From assembly GCA_024742665.1 (NCBI GenBank), contig JANSYA010000005.1:358475-422474 (forward strand): 64,000 nt of DNA, given 5' to 3'. Position 1 is the stretch's first letter. The number at the start of each line of letters is the position of its first letter. The notes beneath the pieces are model-generated. The model did not search any database. It saw only the letters and a list, made by a program, of their open reading frames with translations, and had not been told where the DNA came from. Source of the stretch: a bacterium (GTDB taxonomy: Bacteria; Spirochaetota; Leptospiria; Leptospirales; Leptonemataceae). Made by a program: the position numbers and the translations under genes. This document shows positions 60,544-64,000 of this stretch, piece by piece.

Positions 60544-61509
60544 TCAATCGCTGCCGAAAGGAGAATCATACTCGAAGCCGTCGCCGATCGTCTCCGTGGC
60601 GATGAGCACCGCGATTCGAGCCTCGTCGTGCACCGGCACGATGCTTAGAGCCGGCGCCGCCTTTTGCAGATCGTGCAGGGCGCGCAGGCGATGCGCCAGA
60701 TCCTCCGCGTCGCGATCCGCGAGCCAGTAGTGCGCGCGACTGTCGGGTTCTAAGCTTTCGATTTGTTTGTGAGCGATGCTGCGGTCGCCCACCAGCAGCA
60801 TTTCCAGCCCGTCGATTCCACGCAGATAAATCCACTGGGCTCCTGGCGCGTCTCCGGGCGCAGGGAAGAGCACCAGCCCCGGCGCCGGACTGCAGATGCG
60901 TTCGCAGGCGATGGTTGTAATCGCTTCGAGTACGGTCGGCGGAAAACGCGCGTCTTTGAGCAGCTGCGGGCTGCGCGCCTGGGCCTGTGTAAATCGCAGG
61001 CGGTCGCGAATGCCGTAGAGATCGGCCGAGCGCGAAACCCCGCCGGTATGATCGTACGATTCGCGCGTCACGTAGACCGCCCGGGTTCGCAGCAGTTCGC
61101 GTTGCAATCGTTCGTAGGCTTCCGGATAGAATTCGCCGCTCCCGCCGAATTCTCGAAACAGGCGCGCGTCTAATCCCGTGTCGATGACGATGGTCGAACG
61201 ATTCCGCCGCGAACCGTAGATCAATTGAAACGAATTGATCGAAATCCGCCGGCCTCGTTCGACGACCTCCGCGACCTTGAGCCTTCGCACGGCTGTTGGA
61301 CCGCGACTGGACTGTGCCAATCGGCGAAATTCCTGGATGTCGGGCTGGAAGCGTGAAACCGATGGGACGCGCGGTCGCTCTTCCCACTTATGATGGGCGA
61401 TGACGCCGAGCACCGCAAGATTCGCCGCGAAGAGCCCGACCATGAGCAGGCGCCACAGCGGGCCGCGGTCCAGCCGCCACAAAAATGCCTGGTCCCGACC
61501 GGACTTCAT
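60544..61509 (-). CDS. Membrane-anchored degenerate metallo-beta-lactamase-fold protein
   Basis: 321 residues. One N-terminal membrane helix (LLMVGLFAANLAVLGVIAHHKW), then an MBL-like fold (STIVIDTGLDARLFREFGG.., AVYVTRESYDHTGGVSRSADLYGI). The normal HxHxDH metal motif is RESYDH, so only Asp-His of the set remains, and the later Asp/His positions are not obvious. Likely lost or altered metal binding. Next to the phosphohexomutase gene after 24 bases. Confidence 0.55.
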   Translation of the reverse strand: MKSGRDQAFLWRLDRGPLWRLLMVGLFAANLAVLGVIAHHKWEERPRVPSVSRFQPDIQEFRRLAQSSRGPTAVRRLKVAEVVERGRRISINSFQLIYGSRRNRSTIVIDTGLDARLFREFGGSGEFYPEAYERLQRELLRTRAVYVTRESYDHTGGVSRSADLYGIRDRLRFTQAQARSPQLLKDARFPPTVLEAITTIACERICSPAPGLVLFPAPGDAPGAQWIYLRGIDGLEMLLVGDRSIAHKQIESLEPDSRAHYWLADRDAEDLAHRLRALHDLQKAAPALSIVPVHDEARIAVLIATETIGDGFEYDSPFGSD

Positions 61510-61533
61510 TACAACAATCGCCGCCGCACGCCC

Positions 61534-62943
61534 TTATTTCAGCAGCTTGCGAGCACGATCGATTCGTTCGCGCAGCGTAATGGGACTCTTGGCCTGGGCG
61601 ATGACGCGCAAAATCGGTTCGGTGTTGCTGGCGCGAATATGCAGCCACGCGCCGTCGGAAAATTTTAGATGCAGGCCGTCGGTGCGGTCGGCTTCCACGT
61701 CGTCGCCGAAGCCGTTCGTAAAGCGTTCGAAGATCGCGTCGAGCTCGGAGCGTTCGAATTCGAATTTCGTTTTCTCCATGTGGAGCTGAGAGAGACCGGC
61801 CAGCAATCCGTCGACGGTCTTCAGATCCTGGCGGGTCATCGCCTGTAAGATGAGAGCCGCGCCAATCAGCGTATCGCGGCCGTACGAAGGAATGCCGGGA
61901 TGAATCACGCCGCCGTTGCCTTCACCGCCGAAGACGGCTTTGCGTTTGCGCATTAATTCGACCACGTTCGCTTCGCCGACCGCCGACCGCAGCACGGGAA
62001 TGCCGTAGGCGGCGGCGACGTCGTCGCACAGAGTCGCCGTCGATAGATTTAAGACGACGACCGGTTTCGTTTTCGGCTGCTTCGGCAAGAAGGGCGCGAG
62101 TCCGAGCAGCGCGAGCGGCAATGTATATTCTTCGTTCACGGCGCCGATTTCGGGACTGCCCGTCACCAGGCGATCCGCGTCCGGATCGAGAGCGAAACCG
62201 ACGGCGGCTTTTTTTTCCCGGGTCAGCTTGCCGAATTCTTTCAGTGCGGCGGGGGTCGGCTCCGGCGGGCGAGGGAATTTATCGGAAGGGTCGCAGTAGA
62301 GTCGCACGACTTTGCAGCCCAGCTCTTCGAGCAGCTGCGGTAGCGCTTCGCGTCCGGCCCCGGCTACGCCGTCCACGACGACGCGGTATTTTTTCGCGCG
62401 AATCTCTTTTAAGAGCGGCAAAGATTTTAATACGGCTTTGATGTGATCCTGTACGCCGTCGACGCGGGTATGCGATCCGAATTTTTTGTATTCCACTGAC
62501 GGGTCGACGTTTTCGCGCAGGGCTCGCATCCACTTCGCGTTCATGGCTGCGTCGAAGAAAAAGCCGCCCTTCTGGATCATCTTAAAGCCGTTCCATTCGA
62601 GGGGATTGTGGCTGGCGGAGATCATCACGCCCGCGTCCGCGTGCAGGGCGACGGCCGCTTTGACTGTCGGCGTCGGCGCGAGTCCGATATCGATCACCTC
62701 TTTGCCCGAGGCGATGAGCGTACCGATCAGGATCTGCTTCAGCGCCGGCCCGGTAGGGCGCGCGTCTTCGCCGACAACGATGCGTTTGCCGGTCACGGCC
62801 GCCAGGGCGCGTGCGAAACACGTCGTATTGACCGGGTCCAATCCCGCGGGGATGGTTCCGCGAATTCCCGAAACGGAAATCAGTAAGTTTTTACCCCGTT
62901 CGGTCAGGGCCTCCGGATGGAAGGGTGCTGGTGTTTCGGACAA
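61534..62943 (-). CDS. Phosphoglucosamine/phosphomannomutase family enzyme
   Basis: 469 residues with the alpha-D-phosphohexomutase signatures: ISASHNP (phospho-Ser111), the metal loop ALDPDADR, GGEGNGGV and the C-terminal phosphate-binding RASNTEPILR. It interconverts hexose 1- and 6-phosphates, supplying nucleotide sugars for cell-wall or polysaccharide synthesis. GlmM and ManB alternatives cannot be separated by eye. Confidence 0.9.
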   Translation of the reverse strand: MSETPAPFHPEALTERGKNLLISVSGIRGTIPAGLDPVNTTCFARALAAVTGKRIVVGEDARPTGPALKQILIGTLIASGKEVIDIGLAPTPTVKAAVALHADAGVMISASHNPLEWNGFKMIQKGGFFFDAAMNAKWMRALRENVDPSVEYKKFGSHTRVDGVQDHIKAVLKSLPLLKEIRAKKYRVVVDGVAGAGREALPQLLEELGCKVVRLYCDPSDKFPRPPEPTPAALKEFGKLTREKKAAVGFALDPDADRLVTGSPEIGAVNEEYTLPLALLGLAPFLPKQPKTKPVVVLNLSTATLCDDVAAAYGIPVLRSAVGEANVVELMRKRKAVFGGEGNGGVIHPGIPSYGRDTLIGAALILQAMTRQDLKTVDGLLAGLSQLHMEKTKFEFERSELDAIFERFTNGFGDDVEADRTDGLHLKFSDGAWLHIRASNTEPILRVIAQAKSPITLRERIDRARKLLK

Positions 62944-62961
62944 ATTGCTGCTCCTGATGAT

Positions 62962-63549
62962 TCAGCCGCGGCCGGGATAGTGGATGGCGCTGACGGCGAG
63001 CCGATCGTGATCGTCGAGCTCGTAGGACAATAAAGACTGACCTTCGTACGCGATACGCGGCAGGCCCAGGCCGCTCTTGCTGTCCATCGGATCGGTGAGG
63101 GCGACGGCCTGCATTTTTTCGAGGTAGGCTTCCATGGGATTCTCGTGGTTTTGCAGCCAGTCGAGAGTTTCTTTGAAGCGCCGAAAGTGCGGGTTATTGC
63201 CGATTTGCACGGGGCCGATGACGCGCACGAGTACGCGGCTGCGCTGTTCGTTAAAACGAACTATAACTTCGATTCCGGGATCGCCCTCCTGTCCGGTCTT
63301 GAACGATCCGTACTTCACTGCGTTTTCGCACAGTTCGCTGGCAACCATCCCCAGAGATTGGACGGTATCTTCGGGGAACGCGTGCTTTTGCAGAAACCCC
63401 ATGGCTTCGTTGCGCACTCGTTCCACCTCGTCCCAAACCGGGCGGACTTTCATTTCAAGAGAAGGGCTCACCTGAGTATCGCGAACGAAGCGGGTTGCGA
63501 CCGATTCGATCAGAAATAGGGGCCGCCCGCGGACACCCAGTGTAAACAA
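62962..63549 (-). CDS. RsbW-like serine kinase/anti-sigma regulatory ATPase
   Basis: 195 residues from TTG 63549; an ATG at 63453 would give a shorter protein. HATPase_c-type N-box SLGMVASELCENAVKYG and the G1-like SKSGLGLPRIAYEG. This family phosphorylates STAS antagonists; candidates are encoded at 50833 and 56620, although not adjacent. Controls a sigma factor or effector by partner switching (inference). Confidence 0.8.
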   Translation of the reverse strand: MFTLGVRGRPLFLIESVATRFVRDTQVSPSLEMKVRPVWDEVERVRNEAMGFLQKHAFPEDTVQSLGMVASELCENAVKYGSFKTGQEGDPGIEVIVRFNEQRSRVLVRVIGPVQIGNNPHFRRFKETLDWLQNHENPMEAYLEKMQAVALTDPMDSKSGLGLPRIAYEGQSLLSYELDDHDRLAVSAIHYPGRG

Positions 63550-63729
63550 AGATTTGGTCTGAATTTCATGATTTCATCATAAAAACCAGTCCCTTCGCAA
63601 TCTCGCGGGTGGCAGCGCGGGGAGTGCGCGGCGTCGAGGCGGGGAAAGGGCCGGGCGGCTGCGGGGCGGATTTTGCTCGACCGTAGCCCCCACGCTCAAA
63701 ATTGTGTGAATCCCATTTATCAATGTAGA

Positions 63730-63813
63730 GCGCGGATGGTGGAATTGGTAGACACGCCAGCTTGAGGGGCTGGTGGCAGCAATGCTGTGGGGGTTCAAGT
63801 CCCCCTCCGCGCA
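63730..63813 (+). tRNA. tRNA-Leu(GAG)
   Basis: 84 nt. Acceptor stem GCGCGGA/TCCGCGC (63730-63736 with 63806-63812), anticodon stem CCAGC/GCTGG with loop TTGAGGG (anticodon GAG), a class II variable arm, T arm GGGGGTTCAAGTCCCCC. CCA is not encoded. It reads CUC/CUU codons. Confidence 0.95.
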
Positions 63814-63861
63814 CAGTTGGTGATTTTATTTTAGACCGATGTTTCCCTTCGGACTAAATTG

Positions 63862-64000
63862 GCTCATCCCCGAAAACTGATACACCAATTCAGGTGACCG
63901 AATTATGGAGGTCACAGTGAAGAAGAACAAGTATCCACCGGAATTTCGGGAGGAGGCCGTGAAGGCGGCGCTCTCGGGGGAACGCAGTCTGAAGGAAGTC
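63862..64000 (+). mobile_element. Left end of an IS3-type insertion sequence (truncated by window)
   Basis: Starts near 63862 by analogy with IS3-type ends containing CCCCGAAAACTG; the exact inverted repeat cannot be set from one end. It carries the beginning of a transposase and lies about 50 bases after the tRNA-Leu gene. Confidence 0.6.
63917..64000 (+). CDS. IS3-family transposase OrfA, N-terminal part
   Basis: 28 codons from GTG 63917 preceded by GGAGGT; ATG 63905 in the same frame is possible. KKNKYPPEFREEAVKAALSG, then ERSLKEV, is the HTH_Tnp_1 start of IS3-family OrfA, which binds the element ends. Cut off by the window edge. Confidence 0.8.
   Translation, partial: MKKNKYPPEFREEAVKAALSGERSLKEV

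Noticed and set aside
1..64000. CRISPR arrays, rRNA operons, prophage genes
   Set aside because: None seen; the short repeats present are tandem or paired and lack spacer structure.

Overview
The window looks like chromosome from a spirochaete of the order Leptospirales (Leptonema/Turneriella-like or an uncultivated relative). This is inferred from content: a DUF1554 lipoprotein (a domain mostly known from Leptospira), many lipoproteins with spirochaete-style lipoboxes, a charged cytoplasmic protein that looks like a spirochaete-specific family, a 7TM-DISM sensor kinase, and two giant lipoproteins of a kind seen in Leptospira. The DNA is GC-rich by eye, except for several AT-richer accessory patches. 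The species cannot be named from the sequence alone.

Layout. 1-2.1 kb: the start of a xylulokinase-like sugar kinase, divergent from a TetR-type regulator with three operator-like palindromes between them, then a phasin-like coiled-coil protein. 2.3-5.8 kb: a three-gene cassette of a RecA-fold protein without a P-loop, a small helical protein and an exonuclease-less family B DNA polymerase. 5.9-7.6 kb: small overlapping secreted/membrane genes (DUF2141) and the DUF1554 lipoprotein. 7.8-10.9 kb: a NarL-type response regulator with its 7TM-DISM/GAF histidine kinase. 10.9-20.6 kb: housekeeping and regulatory genes (methionine aminopeptidase, enoyl-CoA hydratase-like, a membrane-bound HTH regulator, a metallo-beta-lactamase-fold lipoprotein, DUF1761, a bactofilin-like protein, a phosphatase, AraC and TetR regulators, a GST operon).

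20.6-37.7 kb is the accessory core. It holds two AT-richer orphan genes, a fliL fragment, an ECF sigma/FecR pair, secreted proteins, a 1463-residue lipoprotein whose N-terminal half faintly resembles binary-toxin B (anthrax protective antigen-like) components, a 2552-residue SpvB/FG-GAP/Rhs lipoprotein with an AT-rich, M91-peptidase-like tip, and a small PDZ-like lipoprotein. A 71-bp, 70/71-identical direct repeat (21345-21415 and 37633-37703) brackets this 16.3-kb block; the right copy lies inside an intact fliL-like gene.

37.5-47.9 kb: envelope genes, a nitrilase-family amidase, a bufferin operon (BufA1-like precursor, DUF692/MNIO enzyme, DUF2063 partner), a divergent ECF sigma/anti-sigma pair, and an RND exporter behind a CsoR-like palindrome. 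Together these suggest metal or thiol stress handling. 47.9-64 kb: a spirochaete-type conserved block (unknown protein, PrmA, STAS protein, an 854-residue Rossmann-containing protein), a VapBC-type toxin-antitoxin pair, an M50B-like protease, a UDP-glucuronate decarboxylase, a second STAS protein, a YndJ-like membrane protein, a thioredoxin-like protein, a degenerate metallo-beta-lactamase-fold protein, a phosphohexomutase, an RsbW-like ATPase, tRNA-Leu(GAG) and the left end of an IS3-type element running off the window.

Starts were chosen by ribosome binding site and family length where possible and are uncertain where stated. No search or computation was run.
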